Part shown: piece after piece, positions 8,171 to 16,393 of the stretch | Position numbering within the stretch: position 1 is the stretch's first letter | How the letters are laid out: every line of letters starts with the position of its first letter | From: Candidatus Hatepunaea meridiana | Lineage (GTDB): Bacteria; Electryoneota; AABM5-125-24; Hatepunaeales; Hatepunaeaceae | DNA length: 36,258 nucleotides | Reading direction: 5' to 3' | Assembly (NCBI GenBank): GCA_030765125.1 | Contig: JAVCDD010000307.1 | Span: forward strand, 1-36,258 | Position numbers and translations under genes: made by a program | The notes under the pieces: model-generated | What the model was told of the DNA's origin: nothing | The model's database searches: none | What the model saw: only the letters and a program-made list of their open reading frames with translations

Positions 8171-10389
8171 GGAATAGTAAGCTTAGAAACAAACTCGAAG
8201 TCCTTCCTGATAAACCCGGTGTTTACCTGTTTAAAGATAAAGAAGACACGGTTATTTACGTTGGTAAAGCCAAGCATTTACGCAGCCGGGTACGCAGTTA
8301 CTTTACCTGTGAGAACGATGGTCGCTATCAGTATCCTCGGTTAATCGCTTCCATTCGTGACCTGGAGATAATCCTTACACGTAATGAAGTTGAGGCTCTG
8401 TCAACTGAGGCCGCTCTAATAAAAAAATACTCACCTAAATACAATGTAGATTTACGCGACGATAAAAGTTTTCCCTATCTTAAGATCACACGCGAACCAT
8501 TTCCGCGAATTTCCCTTACACGCAAACCACACACTCAAAAAGCTAACTACTACGGACCATATACCAATGTTAAAGAAGTGAGGAGTCTTATTCGAGCTAT
8601 GAGAGGAATTCTTCAAATCTGTAATTGTAACTTACCGCTTAAGCTGGATAGAATTGAACAGGGCAAATATAAGCTATGTCTGGATTATCACATTGGTCGC
8701 TGTGCCGGACCTTGTGTAGGCAAGATAACATCAGAAGAGTATCTGAAGAACGTAAAACGGTTTATACAGTTTCTGAATGGGCGGCATGATGAGATTATGA
8801 AAGCGTTAGCGAATGAAATGAACAAGCTGGCTGCAAAATTGAGATTTGAAGAAGCTGCAACAGTTCGTGATCGGTTAGTTGCTGCACGAAGATTTAGTGA
8901 AAGACAACGCAAAATTTCTATTGAACCTGTAGATAGAGACGCTGTGAGCCTTGCCCGAGAAGACAACTTTGCTGCCTTCTCGGTTATCAAGGTGCGAGGC
9001 GGTCGAATTGTGGGACAGAGTCCTTTTTATATGGAACGTGCTGCCGAACTTGATAACGAGTCACTAATGGAAGCGTTCATAGTGCGTCATTACGACCTGG
9101 TGGACACTATTCCGGGTGAAATCTATCTACAGATAGAACCACCCGATAAAGTAAGTCTGTCCTCATACTTAAGTGGTTTAGCGAAAAAAAAAGTCAGCGT
9201 GGCGATTCCAATTCGCGGTGATAAGCGCAAGTTGATCGAAACAGCCCAGAGGAACGCTGAACACCTGCTGCTTGAACGGAGGTTGACGGCTGAAAAGCGG
9301 GATTTTATACCAAGAGCAGTGAAGGCTTTGCAAGAACAATTGAAGCTACCAAGCCCTCCGTTGCTTATCGAAGCATTTGATATTTCTAATCTTCACGGCA
9401 CAGATTCAGTTGCTTCAATGGTATCATTCAAAGACGGCAAACCCTGGAAAACCGGTTACAGGATGTTCAAAATCAAGACCGTTGAAGGTATAGACGATTT
9501 CGCTTCAATCGCCGAGGCAGTACGCCGCAGATACACACGCCTGAAAGGGGTAGGTCAGGTACTCCCTTCTGATACCACTTCTTCCGACTCAGTAGGTCAG
9601 ACACTCCTGTCTGACTCCTCACAATCGTTCAACTCCAGTCGGACAGGAGTGTCCGACCTACTAAATGATTCCAAAAGTCGGACAGGAGTGTCCAACCTAC
9701 TAAATGATTCCAAAAGTCGGACAGGAGTGTCCAACCTACTGAATGACCCTAAAAGTCGGACAGGAGTGTCCAACCTACTAAATGATTCCAAAAGTCGGAC
9801 AGGAGTGTCCAACCTACTGAATGACCCTAAAAGTCAGACAGGAGTGTCCGACCTACTGAATGACCCTAAAAGTCGGACAGGAGTGTCCAACCTACTGAAT
9901 GACCCTAAAAGTCAGACAGGAGTGTCCGACCTACCGAATGAATCCACAACCTTCCCAAATCTTATCCTCGTTGATGGCGGTTTGGGTCAATTATCTGCTG
10001 CCAAAGGAGTCCTGGATGAACTAAACCTTCCTGATCTTCCAATAATTGGACTTGCCAAGCGTTTGGAAGAGATATATTTGCCAGGCAGATCAGAACCTTT
10101 GATGCTGCCTCGCACTTCGTCAGCGCTTCGCTTGCTGCAACAGATCCGTGATGAAGCACACCGTTTTGCAATTACACGACACAGGATGCTGCGCGGTAAG
10201 CGACAGGTTAAATCGCGTTTGGATGACATTGATGGACTGGGTCCTATACGTCGCCAGAATCTACTTAAACGCTTTGGTTCGGTAAAGAGGATTTCGGAAG
10301 CTAAGGTTAATGAAATTGCATCAACACCGGGTATTAGTTTGAAATTAGCGAAGATAATAAAAACGTCTCTTTCATCATATTTGAAGTAA
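8164..10389 (+). CDS. uvrC: Excinuclease ABC subunit C with a repeat-derived insertion
   Basis: UvrC makes both incisions in nucleotide excision repair. In order: the GIY-YIG nuclease (LPDKPGVYLF...IYVGKAKHL, about 12-95), a Cys-rich stretch (ICNCNL...CLDYHIGRCAGPC), the UVR motif (KLAAKLRFEEAATVRDRL), the RNase-H-like nuclease (EAFDISNLHG ... ILVDGG ... IRDEAHRFA) and C-terminal helix-hairpin-helix repeats. The protein is 741 residues; family members are about 600-620. The excess is one 136-residue insertion (461-596) between the first catalytic Asp strand and the second (ILVDGG), made of tandem repeats (see 9550-9948). Removing it leaves about 605 residues. I chose the ATG at 8164, overlapping the cNMP gene by seven bases; a TTG at 8146 is also possible. 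Confidence 0.95.
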   Translation: MVRNSKLRNKLEVLPDKPGVYLFKDKEDTVIYVGKAKHLRSRVRSYFTCENDGRYQYPRLIASIRDLEIILTRNEVEALSTEAALIKKYSPKYNVDLRDDKSFPYLKITREPFPRISLTRKPHTQKANYYGPYTNVKEVRSLIRAMRGILQICNCNLPLKLDRIEQGKYKLCLDYHIGRCAGPCVGKITSEEYLKNVKRFIQFLNGRHDEIMKALANEMNKLAAKLRFEEAATVRDRLVAARRFSERQRKISIEPVDRDAVSLAREDNFAAFSVIKVRGGRIVGQSPFYMERAAELDNESLMEAFIVRHYDLVDTIPGEIYLQIEPPDKVSLSSYLSGLAKKKVSVAIPIRGDKRKLIETAQRNAEHLLLERRLTAEKRDFIPRAVKALQEQLKLPSPPLLIEAFDISNLHGTDSVASMVSFKDGKPWKTGYRMFKIKTVEGIDDFASIAEAVRRRYTRLKGVGQVLPSDTTSSDSVGQTLLSDSSQSFNSSRTGVSDLLNDSKSRTGVSNLLNDSKSRTGVSNLLNDPKSRTGVSNLLNDSKSRTGVSNLLNDPKSQTGVSDLLNDPKSRTGVSNLLNDPKSQTGVSDLPNESTTFPNLILVDGGLGQLSAAKGVLDELNLPDLPIIGLAKRLEEIYLPGRSEPLMLPRTSSALRLLQQIRDEAHRFAITRHRMLRGKRQVKSRLDDIDGLGPIRRQNLLKRFGSVKRISEAKVNEIASTPGISLKLAKIIKTSLSSYLK
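9550..9948 (+). repeat. In-frame tandem array: eight 39-bp units inside uvrC
   Basis: Eight units begin at 9637, 9676, 9715, 9754, 9793, 9832, 9871 and 9910, each 39 bp and encoding 13 residues of the type SRTGVSNLLNDSK. Each unit carries the palindrome GTCGGACA-GGAG-TGTCC(G/A)AC. Upstream are a single inverted-orientation copy (9592-9615) and a degenerate one (9550-9573). The inverted copy plus the first unit reproduce the intergenic element at 2454-2510. This looks like an inserted hairpin pair whose right arm then expanded in tandem. Units differ by a few bases only, so the expansion is recent or homogenised. Confidence 0.95.
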
Positions 10390-10465
10390 GATTAATAATA
10401 ATGAGCAACACCTAAATATCAAACTTTACAACTTGATAACTTGTCAACTCAAAAACCGTATCTTT

Positions 10466-11848
10466 ATGAAATTAAAAAACTATTTAACTCCAATAATTCT
10501 ATTGTTGATAAGCTGCAACTTGATGGTCAGCGCCGACGGCAATAACAGCGCTTATATCTACCCACCCTGGAAGCACACATGGGGTGTGGTTAGAGCTACT
10601 CCCTTCAAGCTCAGACTTTTTGCTGGGGACAAAACACATTTTGATGATCCACAGGGAATAGCGGCAGTTCGGCTTGAATCATGGGAGGATACCACTAAAA
10701 CAGGTGATGACGACGAGATCACCGTTTATGGGGTTAATTCCGGGGATAATTGTATCATTTACAACCGGTCAATGTTTTCATTGGACATATATGGTCTTGA
10801 TCCCAATCATGTGAAGTTCAATAAACCCTGGGGGATAGCTGCTGATGCCAAGGGAAGAGTGTACATTGCTGACCGGGGTAATTCGAGAATTGTAAGGTTA
10901 AGAAATACAGGGAAAAAGTTAGAATACGTCGGCGTACTTGGTGAATTAGGCGACGCTCCCGGGATGTTTGTCGAACCTCGGGGTGTAGCGCTTGACCCGC
11001 AAGGTACTGTTTACGTAACCGATGTAGCGCTTAACAGAGTGACCTTGTTTAATGATAGTAGTGAAATTATTGATGTCTGGGAAGGTTTTACAGAACCGGA
11101 CGGTATCGCAGTTGTTGGACCGGGTGAGAAATGGAATTACAAGCCAAAACAAACCTTTGTCATTGTAATTGATTCCTTGCATCAACGAGTTAGAAAACTA
11201 TCTTTGGAAGGTGATCTGCTTAATCAGACAAGCGCTATGGACTGGGGAGTGAAGGATGCTTATCTTAATTATGTTGTACTTGATTATCATAACCAGTTGA
11301 TTATATCTGATAAAAATAATGGCTGCCTGCACAAATTGGACGCAGACCTGAATTACATTACGAGTTTCGGTGAAGCAGGCAAGGGAAAATATCAATTTGA
11401 TGAGCCCCGAGGTATTGCAATCTACAGACGATTCGGACAGTTGATAATATCTGAACGCACCGGCGCTCAATATCTTTGGGTAGCAGTTGACGTATCACGA
11501 TTTGAGGCGAAGGTGATAATCGATTCGGTATGGCGTGACTTGAGTATTGATTTTGAAATAAGTGAACCGGCTTATTGTGAGATAGATGTTTTGGACAGCT
11601 ATGGTCGTTTCGTAACGAGGCTTTCAATACGGCGGCGTTTTCCGGTGGGAGTTGGTAATTTAAAGTGGGATTTGAGAGTTCCAAGGAAGATAGCAGGGAT
11701 TAGTACAAAATCTGAACTACCACCTCAATATAAACCTGGTCAAAGGCTACCTGACGGACGATATACACTGAGAGGTCGATTCCGGGCGACATATTCATCA
11801 AGAGAGTTTTTTTCTAAAGAAGTGACCACTGAATTTGTAATTGAGTGA
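10466..11848 (+). CDS. Secreted NHL-repeat beta-propeller protein
   Basis: 460 residues. The N-terminus MKLKNYLTPIILLLISCNLMVSADG reads as a signal peptide (MKLKNYLTPII then LLLISCNLMVSADG), and the Cys within the hydrophobic stretch could also suggest a lipoprotein, although no clean lipobox is present. NHL-type blades follow: PWGIAADAKGRVYIADRGNSRIVRL, split as PWGIAADAKGR and VYIADRGNSRIVRL, then EPRGVALDPQGTVYVTDVALNRV, split as EPRGVALDPQG and TVYVTDVALNRV, and DEPRGIAIYRRFGQLIISER. The last 120 residues (EPAYCEIDVLDSYGRFV...LPDGRYTLRGRFRA) look like an FlgD-Ig-type beta-sandwich. There is no PNPFN sorting domain. The function is unknown; such propellers bind or display. The start is chosen for the signal peptide; no clear ribosome site is seen. 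Confidence 0.8.
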   Translation: MKLKNYLTPIILLLISCNLMVSADGNNSAYIYPPWKHTWGVVRATPFKLRLFAGDKTHFDDPQGIAAVRLESWEDTTKTGDDDEITVYGVNSGDNCIIYNRSMFSLDIYGLDPNHVKFNKPWGIAADAKGRVYIADRGNSRIVRLRNTGKKLEYVGVLGELGDAPGMFVEPRGVALDPQGTVYVTDVALNRVTLFNDSSEIIDVWEGFTEPDGIAVVGPGEKWNYKPKQTFVIVIDSLHQRVRKLSLEGDLLNQTSAMDWGVKDAYLNYVVLDYHNQLIISDKNNGCLHKLDADLNYITSFGEAGKGKYQFDEPRGIAIYRRFGQLIISERTGAQYLWVAVDVSRFEAKVIIDSVWRDLSIDFEISEPAYCEIDVLDSYGRFVTRLSIRRRFPVGVGNLKWDLRVPRKIAGISTKSELPPQYKPGQRLPDGRYTLRGRFRATYSSREFFSKEVTTEFVIE

Positions 11849-11903
11849 GAAGTTCAAAGTCCAGCCTTCAGACTGTTCTTCCGTTGTCAACCCGCCTTAG
11901 TCA

Positions 11904-11977
11904 CGTAGCCCGGTTTCTCCGAATCCGGGGAATAAATATCGAACCGAAATCCCCGGTTTCGGAGAAACCGGGCTACG
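11904..11977. repeat. CGTAGCCCGGTTTC inverted repeat
   Basis: The 27-base arms 11904-11930 and 11951-11977 are inverted copies with one mismatch. Each arm folds on itself (CCCGG..TTTC-TCC-GAA..CCGGG). It is related to the element at 29409-29472 that carries the bL28 stop codon. It sits between the NHL gene and the ssrA promoter. Confidence 0.88.
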
Positions 11978-12003
11978 TTTCTGCGAAACTTTCAAATTAC
12001 TTA

Positions 12004-12032
12004 TTGCTTTCTACTAATATTATTCGTATATT
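12004..12032 (+). promoter_or_regulatory. Promoter of ssrA
   Basis: TTGCTT (12004-12009) and TATATT (12027-12032) are 17 bases apart and end 11 bases before the mature tmRNA 5' end, so a short leader would be trimmed by RNase P. Confidence 0.65.
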
Positions 12033-12043
12033 ACCATTACAAT

Positions 12044-12400
12044 GGGGACGATTTGGTCTCGACGGGGGCTTGCAGGAGCTTGAACCTGCGAGTCGGGGAT
12101 TACGGTATCCTCGTTAACAAGCCGTTAAACCAATAAATGCCAACGATAACTATTCGTACGCATTAGCTGCTTAATAAAATAGCAGCGAGTTTTGAGTGCG
12201 GTTGATTGCCGCCGCCTTAGAACTACGCTTGGCAGTCGTGCTGTTCACAATGTCATCGGGTGAACGGCAGGATTTAGATGACTGGATGGAAGGGCAGCGT
12301 GTCGGCTCGCGGTTCTCCATTGAGATTAAATAGTTGACTAAACTCGTAGACGGTTCTCGAACCGCGTCACCGGACCCGGGTTCGATTCCCGGCGTCTCCA
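12044..12400 (+). ncRNA. ssrA: Transfer-messenger RNA (tmRNA)
   Basis: tmRNA rescues stalled ribosomes and tags the nascent protein for proteolysis. The 5' end GGGGACGATTTGGTCTCGAC and the 3' end GGGTTCGATTCCCGGCGTCTCCA are the tRNA-like half (each quoted as GGGGACGATTTGG and GGTTCGATTCCCGGCG); GGGGACG pairs with CGTCTCC as a 7-bp acceptor stem with one G-U pair. The tag frame begins with the resume codon GCC at 12139 and encodes ANDNYSYALAA, then two TAA stops (12172-12177). The tag ends in the ALAA degron as usual. CCA is not encoded: after the discriminator A (12400) comes CTA. About 357 nt. A promoter precedes it and a terminator follows. Confidence 0.95.
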
Positions 12401-12404
12401 CTAT

Positions 12405-12447
12405 AAACCCGCAAAACCTTGATAACAGGCAATGCGGGTTTTGTATT
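12405..12447 (+). terminator. Rho-independent terminator of ssrA
   Basis: AAACCCGCA (12405-12413) pairs with TGCGGGTTT (12433-12441), and TTTTGTATT follows. The 19-base loop contains a weaker CCT/AGG pair. It lies five bases after the tmRNA end. Confidence 0.75.
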
Positions 12448-12485
12448 ATATGACTATGAACCAACTTATACCAATAGAGGGAAAC

Positions 12486-13208
12486 ATGAACCTATTAGGC
12501 AATCTATCCTGGACAGGAGTTAAAAAGTATCTCAAACGAGATAATCGAATAATCCTACCACTCGGAGCTACAGAAGAACATGGTCCGCATCTTGGACTTG
12601 GCACAGATTATTACGAGGCTGAGGCAATCGCACATCGAGTCTCTGAAGCAACCGGCGTTATTACCGCACCTACTTTGAACTATGGAATGTCGCTCTCTCT
12701 GATGGGTTTTCCCGGAACGCTTTCACTAAGTCCGAAGACTTTAATGGCTGTGTTGGAGGATATACTACGTAGCTTTTACCAACACGGCTTTCGTCGTGTA
12801 ATGATAGTGAATGGACATGGGGGGAATACTGCCTCAATTACAAGCACAATACAAACTATTGCACCGGAACTACCAGGGCAAAGTGTCAAGCTATTTGAAT
12901 GGTGGAAAGATGCAGAAGCCTATAGAGTTGTAATCGAAACGATGGGTGAACAAGCCGGTTCTCATGCATCCTTCGGTGAGACTGCGTTAATGCTTGCTAT
13001 ACATCCGGATGCCGTTAAATTGGAAAACCTGACAGGAAATGATGCACCCATGAAGAACTCGCGAGAGATGCTGACTATTAAAACTTTTTCTCAGCAATAT
13101 CCCGATGGTATAATAGGGCTTGATCCAGGCAATGCAACGCCTAAGGCAGGTGAGGCTGTGTTGAAGAAATCTGTTGAGATTTGCGTAAGAGAATTGGAGG
13201 ATTGGTAG
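12486..13208 (+). CDS. Creatininase-family amidohydrolase
   Basis: 240 residues. Metal-binding motifs of the family are present: LPLGATEEHGPHLGLGTD (Glu, His and Asp ligands), VNGHGGN (His ligand) and SHASFGETA (Glu ligand). Members hydrolyse cyclic amides (creatinine), act on formamide intermediates in riboflavin/F420-type pathways, or mature mycofactocin; nothing nearby chooses between these. The open frame extends upstream into the ssrA terminator, but GAGGG five bases before the ATG at 12486 and the start of homology (MNLLGNLSW) support this start. It is a single gene, with 172 bases of featureless sequence before the converging next gene. Confidence 0.88.
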   Translation: MNLLGNLSWTGVKKYLKRDNRIILPLGATEEHGPHLGLGTDYYEAEAIAHRVSEATGVITAPTLNYGMSLSLMGFPGTLSLSPKTLMAVLEDILRSFYQHGFRRVMIVNGHGGNTASITSTIQTIAPELPGQSVKLFEWWKDAEAYRVVIETMGEQAGSHASFGETALMLAIHPDAVKLENLTGNDAPMKNSREMLTIKTFSQQYPDGIIGLDPGNATPKAGEAVLKKSVEICVRELEDW

Positions 13209-13380
13209 AGGGATTATCTGGCTACTGAGCCGTGAGATTAGAGTTCTACAGTGCCGTTTCTAATTTATAGTTTTTGAGAAATAATAGTTGAACCTGTTAT
13301 TAAAAACTTAATGCACAATACCAATATTCTAAAAACAAATCAATCTTTTTCCTAACAGCAATCAAACCGAACCCAATTTC

Positions 13381-15096
13381 TCACCTCACCAACAAAACTT
13401 TAAAACCCAAATTCCCGTAAGGGCTTATCATACGCACGAAATAAATACCTGACGGATGCTCGCCTGCGTTCCATGTCAGTTGGTTAACTCCCGCTTTGGC
13501 TATGCCGTTGAACAGAAAGTCCACCTGACGACCGTATAAGTCATAGACTGTAACGGTTGCTGGACATGAGCGATTCAGAGAAAAACTGATCTTTGTTCGG
13601 GCGTTAAACGGGTTGGGATAGACTGAAACCAGTTGAAAACCATCAGGAGTGTTATGGATTGAATCATTATCAACGGATTCTCTGAGGTATCTGATTACAA
13701 TGATAGGTTCTTGCGTGACATCGAAATACGCTTCTTCATCTTCAACAATTTCTTCTAATAGCTCTCCGAGTATATTATAAACTAACGTTGAGCTACATTC
13801 TCTAGGATTTAATAGTCCAATCTGCTGATCCCATTCATTATCGGAATCAAATAGTGCATCATACCAGAAGATAACCACATAATATATGTCATGATCGAAA
13901 CGACCACAAAATACCTGATCTATTGAATTCAACTCCGGTTCGTGTAAAGGTTCAATAATCGACCTAAGAAAACGATAAGCTGTTGCAGAAAGATACTCCT
14001 CCTGCTCGTCATCAAACAGTCCGAAGAAATGTTCCGGTGGATAACCGGTTATCGGAGTGCAGATCCCTTCCAGTCCAAATGCCATTCCGAGTATCCATTT
14101 GCGCGCCATATCACCGGCGTGAAAACGCTCTTCATAGTCTGTCAATCCGCCTTGAGCAAGCTGCATTGCCGCTTCAGCCGCCAGCCAGGGACGCAATTCG
14201 CCTCCAGAATCCTGGACAACTTCCTCAAAAGACGTCAGTTCGTCAAAGATAAAACGCGGTTTGAAATGGTAGTGGATGTCGAACCAGTCCAGCCACTCTG
14301 TTTGACCGGCTATGACGTCTGTCCAGTAGTTGGGCGGCATTCCACCGCGACCTTCGACCAGTCTGGAGACATCCTCCCAGCTCCGGATACGCGTGGAGTG
14401 GCGTTCGAAGCGCGATTGAAGCAAAGTGGTTAGCGAATCCTGCAACTCCTCGTTTTCCTCACCGAGCCTGTAATACTTCCTCGCGAGGCTGCGGACAAGA
14501 TTAAACCCGCCGTGCGAAACCAATATTTCGATCTCATTCTCTTCGGCTGCGTCATGAGCGGCAATATAAAACGTTCTCAAACAGCGAACGTAATCCTCGA
14601 CGTCCTGCTCCCAGTTCCTGCTAATTACCCAGTTATATTCCGGTTCGTTGACGAAGCGAAGATAGCGCGCTACCGGATTTTCTCGCTCGGCAATGTGGGT
14701 AACAAGTTGATATGCGAAATCATACAACGATTCCGAATATCCGTTTTCCGGAGGTTCATCCGAGAGGGGATTTCTGCGATCCAGATCGTTTGGCGCTCGG
14801 ATTTGGCCGTCGGTTGCCCAACCGTTATTACAAGATACAACGAGAACTGCCGTACCGTCGAAACGTTCAGCAAAATTCAGACTGTTATCCAGAGCGTTCC
14901 AGGTGAATTCATCGTCCTGCAATTCTGTTCGCGCCCACGAAACCGCAAAGCAGTAGTAATCTGCATCGAATCCGACATAAACCGAATCCTGCATGCGCGT
15001 GTTTATGTTACGCAGACCCCAGTAATCTCTGCCTGATGCCTCAAGTGGCAAGATGAAGGAGAGCAGGATAAAAGCCAGGAAGAACTTATTTTTCAT
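13381..15096 (-). CDS. Secreted glycosidase-like TIM-barrel protein with sorting domain
   Basis: 571 residues. Signal peptide MKNKFFLAFILLSFILPLEASG. Split for reading, the segments are: a barrel opening DYWGLRNINTRMQDS and SWARTELQDDEFTWNALD, as in clan-A glycoside hydrolases; RFVNEPEYNW, a candidate acid/base Glu after strand 4; WLDWFDIHYHFKP; and WLAAEAAM, a candidate nucleophile Glu after strand 7. The last 75 residues are a type-A sorting domain (VYPNPFNARTKISFSL ... YDLYGRQV ... SGIYFVRM ... KVLLVR). This suggests export and surface attachment by a type IX-like route. The substrate and GH family are not assignable by eye. AAGGTG precedes the ATG. It belongs to the group of secreted proteins in this window. 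Confidence 0.75.
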   Translation of the reverse strand: MKNKFFLAFILLSFILPLEASGRDYWGLRNINTRMQDSVYVGFDADYYCFAVSWARTELQDDEFTWNALDNSLNFAERFDGTAVLVVSCNNGWATDGQIRAPNDLDRRNPLSDEPPENGYSESLYDFAYQLVTHIAERENPVARYLRFVNEPEYNWVISRNWEQDVEDYVRCLRTFYIAAHDAAEENEIEILVSHGGFNLVRSLARKYYRLGEENEELQDSLTTLLQSRFERHSTRIRSWEDVSRLVEGRGGMPPNYWTDVIAGQTEWLDWFDIHYHFKPRFIFDELTSFEEVVQDSGGELRPWLAAEAAMQLAQGGLTDYEERFHAGDMARKWILGMAFGLEGICTPITGYPPEHFFGLFDDEQEEYLSATAYRFLRSIIEPLHEPELNSIDQVFCGRFDHDIYYVVIFWYDALFDSDNEWDQQIGLLNPRECSSTLVYNILGELLEEIVEDEEAYFDVTQEPIIVIRYLRESVDNDSIHNTPDGFQLVSVYPNPFNARTKISFSLNRSCPATVTVYDLYGRQVDFLFNGIAKAGVNQLTWNAGEHPSGIYFVRMISPYGNLGFKVLLVR

Positions 15097-15195
15097 TTTT
15101 ACACCTTATTAAAAACTAAAGAATGCTAACCCGGATGAACCGGAAGAAATTGGACAAGGATACACAGGACGAACAGGATTTTAATCCTCTTTTGT

Positions 15196-15219
15196 CATTC
15201 CTGCGAAGGCGGGAATCCA
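15196..15219. repeat. Solo ATTCCC-type repeat arm
   Basis: A single copy of the arm seen twice at 6021-6177 (CATTCCTGCGAAGGCGGGAAT class). The left hairpin half is slightly degraded (CCT for CCC), and no inverted partner is visible nearby. The surrounding 15097-15368 gap otherwise holds only the repeat 15243-15334. Confidence 0.75.
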
Positions 15220-15242
15220 TGAGAAACAATAGGTTATCTATG

Positions 15243-15334
15243 GGAAATAAGGGGACAGTATACCTATTTTTATAAATACTTTTTAAAATAACGATAGTCC
15301 TATAGAAAAATAGGTATACTGTCCCCTTATTTCC
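15243..15334. repeat. 29-bp perfect inverted repeat around GGGGACAGTATACC
   Basis: The arms 15243-15271 and 15306-15334 are perfect inverted repeats enclosing a 34-base AT-rich loop. Unlike the other families the arm is not itself a strong hairpin. Sequences of this look (GGGGACAG...) are known around REP-associated transposases and small non-autonomous elements, but that link is from memory and is not shown here. It could also act as a bidirectional terminator between two minus-strand genes. Confidence 0.8.
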
Positions 15335-15368
15335 TACGCGAATCTCGCACTTAACAAAGTAATGTTAA

Positions 15369-15899
15369 TTAGTCATAAAAACCGTAATTTTCAGTTTCAG
15401 CTTCGTTGACTTTATCTTTCATAATCTGGAATAGCAGTGATATTTCAATTTCAAAGATACTGAATAATTGACGATAGTCGTCAACGTCCTTGCCGGTTGG
15501 GTCAGGCATATCTCTGCTCTCGAGTTGATTATTACCGGTCAATTCACGGAATAGAAATATCCGATTTGCTATACTCTTATCCAGTTTAAGCAACGCTTCG
15601 CGGTGCTTATCTTCCATAACGATTATCCAATGATACCGTAATAACAGCTTCTTACTGACAACTTGTGATCGGTGATTTTTAATTGATTTATTACGCCGAA
15701 ACATTATAACGGATATTACCGGATTTGCCGAGAGCCCTTTCATAGTGTTAGCCCCGGCAGATGCAACCTCCCATATTTCCTTAGATTTATTTGCTTCTTC
15801 GCGAAACAGGTATTCGGCAGTGGGGCTGCGAGTGATATTGGCAGTGCAGACAAAGAGTATGCTGCGCAGTGATGGTTTTTTCTTTTTGAATAGTTGCAT
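15369..15899 (-). CDS. Low-molecular-weight protein tyrosine phosphatase
   Basis: 176 residues. The catalytic P-loop is VCTANITRSP (Cys18, Arg24; C-x5-R-S) and the general-acid Asp lies in MPDPTGKD. Bacterial members usually dephosphorylate BY-kinase-type tyrosine kinases or phosphoarginine; no kinase gene is in the window. The protein has a short basic N-terminus (MQLFKKKKP) and a somewhat longer C-terminus than the usual 150 residues. No clear ribosome site precedes the ATG. A monocistronic unit is likely. Confidence 0.9.
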   Translation of the reverse strand: MQLFKKKKPSLRSILFVCTANITRSPTAEYLFREEANKSKEIWEVASAGANTMKGLSANPVISVIMFRRNKSIKNHRSQVVSKKLLLRYHWIIVMEDKHREALLKLDKSIANRIFLFRELTGNNQLESRDMPDPTGKDVDDYRQLFSIFEIEISLLFQIMKDKVNEAETENYGFYD

Positions 15900-15987
15900 T
15901 TATAATAATACTGTATTGATTGTTTGATTGCTTCATTGCATCATTGTTGGTCACTCAGAGCATACCAACCTGCCGTCAGGACGCCGT

Positions 15988-16033
15988 CCCTGATAGCAAC
16001 ACTCCCAACAACGCTATCAACCGCGACTGGTTG
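15988..16033. repeat. CTGTCAACC-family element, diverged
   Basis: GATAGCAA...GCTATCAACC...GGTTGACAGCGAGGGG resembles 7563-7636, with a degraded left arm. It is followed by CATTTTCAAGAGAA, as the copy at 7563 is followed by TTCTTCAAGAG. The gene-free stretch 15900-16393 holds this element, the element at 16115-16250 and the promoter at 16307-16335. Confidence 0.65.
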
Positions 16034-16114
16034 ACAGCGAGGGGGCATTTTCAAGAGAAACACCATATCGCGCGCGACTCAACCAAATATGAAAAAACGG
16101 CATCTCCGGGAGAT

Positions 16115-16250
16115 TACTTTGGAGTGCGCAAGCCATGCTTGCGCCTTGAGTAGCGATTAAATGCGGCGTAAACAGCGCAAGCATGGTTTGCGCACTCCAA
16201 AGTATGAATACATGCGAGATAATTCTATTTTTCAAGAGAATATAAACCAA
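16115..16250. repeat. GCGCAAGC inverted repeat plus conserved downstream flank (unoccupied MITE site)
   Basis: The 30-base arms 16115-16144 and 16175-16204 are inverted with one mismatch, and each folds as GCGCAAGC/GCTTGCGC. The next 45 bases (to about 16250) align with the two flanks of the MITE-like element at 3734-3923 once that element is removed. AATTCT occurs once here, at 16221-16226. Confidence 0.8.
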
Positions 16251-16306
16251 TTCGATACTAAAACGAAATAGTTAGGGAAAATAATAACAGAAGTAGGTTA
16301 ATAAAC

Positions 16307-16335
16307 TTGCTTTATTACTATGTATAGAGTATTAT
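16307..16335 (+). promoter_or_regulatory. Promoter of the M6 protease gene
   Basis: TTGCTT (16307-16312) and TATTAT (16330-16335) are 17 bases apart, giving a leader of about 50 bases. It has the same form as the ssrA promoter. Confidence 0.5.
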
Positions 16336-16393
16336 TAATTTGTATCATATTTTGTAATAGTAAAATGAAAGTAATAATCTTAACGGCAAGTAA

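Noticed and set aside
9597..9812. Minus-strand frame over the uvrC array
   Set aside because: Same cause: a stop-free repeat unit read on the other strand, with no ribosome site or homology.
9637..9948. CRISPR array
   Set aside because: Units are contiguous with no unique spacers, and they lie in frame within uvrC; the same applies to 25572-25841.
11845..12117. Plus-strand open frame after the NHL gene
   Set aside because: It runs through the inverted repeat 11904-11977 and into the 5' end of ssrA.
12171..12464. Minus-strand open frame across the tmRNA
   Set aside because: It is the antisense of ssrA; the GIEPGS-like text is a known false protein produced by T-loop sequence.
14029..15036. 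Plus-strand frames opposite the glycosidase-like gene
   Set aside because: They are antisense shadows; only the minus strand shows a signal peptide, barrel motifs and a sorting domain.
15920..16250. Small open frames on both strands between the phosphatase and the M6 gene
   Set aside because: They consist of repeat sequence, without ribosome sites or protein-like composition.
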